Below are positions 31,903-32,393 of a stretch of 32,393 nucleotides of DNA, in pieces. A model generated the notes under the pieces. That model made no database searches. It worked only from the letters and a program-made list of their open reading frames with translations, and was not told the DNA's origin. The number at the start of each line of letters is the position of its first letter. Within the stretch, counting starts at the first letter, position 1. The translations under genes were made by a program, and so were the position numbers. The DNA comes from Paraktedonobacter sp035294465. GTDB taxonomy: Bacteria > Chloroflexota > Ktedonobacteria > Ktedonobacterales > Ktedonobacteraceae. Location of the stretch: contig DATGKW010000192.1 of assembly GCA_035294465.1 (NCBI GenBank), positions 1-32,393 on the forward strand, read 5' to 3'.

Positions 31903-32393
31903 GTGGTCCAGCACAACAACGAGCATTTGACAATCGCCCAACTTTCAGCTTACGCAGATAAAGAGCTTGCCTCAAAGGAACTGGCAGCGTGTGATGCTCA
32001 TTTGCAGGCGTGTCAGACATGCCGGGAGACCCTGGCTGACCTTCGGCTGACCTCAGCGCTGTTACATGGAATGCCGCAGGTCGAGGTGCCGCGCTCGTTT
32101 GTGCTGCCCGCCGATCTGACCGCCTGGCCGGTGAAATCTGCTCAGCGTGTACGCCCGGTCCAGGCCAGCCGGAGCCGCTCTATCTTGAGAAGTTCGCTGC
32201 GCGCGTTGAGCACCCTGGCGGCTGTCGTCGGGTTTATCTTCATCCTGGCTGGCGCAATTGCCGCGCTTCCGCATGGTGGGGGCGTGACAAATTCGGCAAG
32301 CGGCCGGTTTGGTGTTTCCTCGCAGGTTGGGCCAGCTCCAACCGGTACCATTCTGGGGGCTCATGAGCAAGCTACAAAGCGCGCAGCTCCAAC
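31903..32393 (+). CDS. Anti-sigma factor with zinc-finger (zf-HC2) and one membrane helix, 3' end outside window
   Basis: A frame open to the window edge (163 codons seen), starting at GTG 31903 with GGAG seven bases upstream. The N-terminal anti-sigma domain has LSAYADKELA and then CDAHLQACQTCR, the His-x3-Cys-x2-Cys zinc motif that grips ECF sigma factors. A basic linker leads to one hydrophobic helix (LAAVVGFIFILAGAIAAL, about residues 106-125), and the rest would be outside the cell as sensor domain. Its position directly behind the sigma gene makes it the likely regulator of that sigma factor. The other in-frame choice, GTG at 31901, is out of frame and stops early. Confidence 0.88.
   Translation, partial: MVQHNNEHLTIAQLSAYADKELASKELAACDAHLQACQTCRETLADLRLTSALLHGMPQVEVPRSFVLPADLTAWPVKSAQRVRPVQASRSRSILRSSLRALSTLAAVVGFIFILAGAIAALPHGGGVTNSASGRFGVSSQVGPAPTGTILGAHEQATKRAAP

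Overview
The window looks like a piece of a large, moderately GC-rich chromosome from a soil-type Chloroflexota bacterium, most likely of the Ktedonobacteria. This is an inference from gene content: RHS-repeat tips, a lipoprotein S53 peptidase, zinc-ribbon Ser/Thr kinases, a WYL regulator, an MtrA-like/DUF4346 protein and many standalone regulators. No rRNA or taxonomic marker is present to prove it. One tRNA gene, tRNA-Arg(UCU), is present. No CRISPR array, intact insertion sequence or phage module was seen.

Region 1 (1-6.2 kb) is an RHS toxin-tip region in decay. The end of one RHS protein is followed by a TPR-repeat protein, then a CPBP-family membrane protease broken by a single-base frameshift on a run of T. 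Next comes a second, mutated RHS tip that still carries a toxin-like C-terminus, followed by a candidate immunity gene and a small gene with an in-frame stop. Region 2 (6.2-12.4 kb) holds a UbiB/AarF kinase-like protein, a Gfo/Idh oxidoreductase, a small zinc-ribbon protein and a secreted S53 (sedolisin) peptidase.

Region 3 (12.4-18.7 kb) starts with a likely operon: an MtrA-like/DUF4346 protein, a PadR regulator and a four-helix membrane protein with the paired His spacing of a di-heme cytochrome b. It has a good promoter and a perfect 14-bp palindrome. A haloalkane dehalogenase-like hydrolase follows, with Asn at the nucleophile position and tRNA-Arg just upstream of it. Then come a GNAT acetyltransferase, an acyl-CoA dehydrogenase-fold flavin monooxygenase and a cupin. 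Region 4 (18.7-24.2 kb) has a small conserved-looking protein divergent from a WYL regulator, a sufB gene behind a textbook promoter, and a defence cluster: a DarT-type ADP-ribosyltransferase divergent from a DarG-type macrodomain antitoxin, followed by a zinc-ribbon TIR protein.

Region 5 (24.2-32.4 kb) has a secreted Asp-box (sialidase-fold) protein, a kinase-zinc ribbon-pseudokinase protein, a citrate synthase meeting it tail to tail, an acyltransferase-3 membrane enzyme, and an ECF sigma factor with its anti-sigma factor, which runs off the window. Several convergent gene ends carry unusually long, perfect hairpins (15-28 bp stems). The most interesting unit is darT/darG/TIR, because of its divergent layout, its atypical antitoxin C-terminus and the TIR gene coupled to it.
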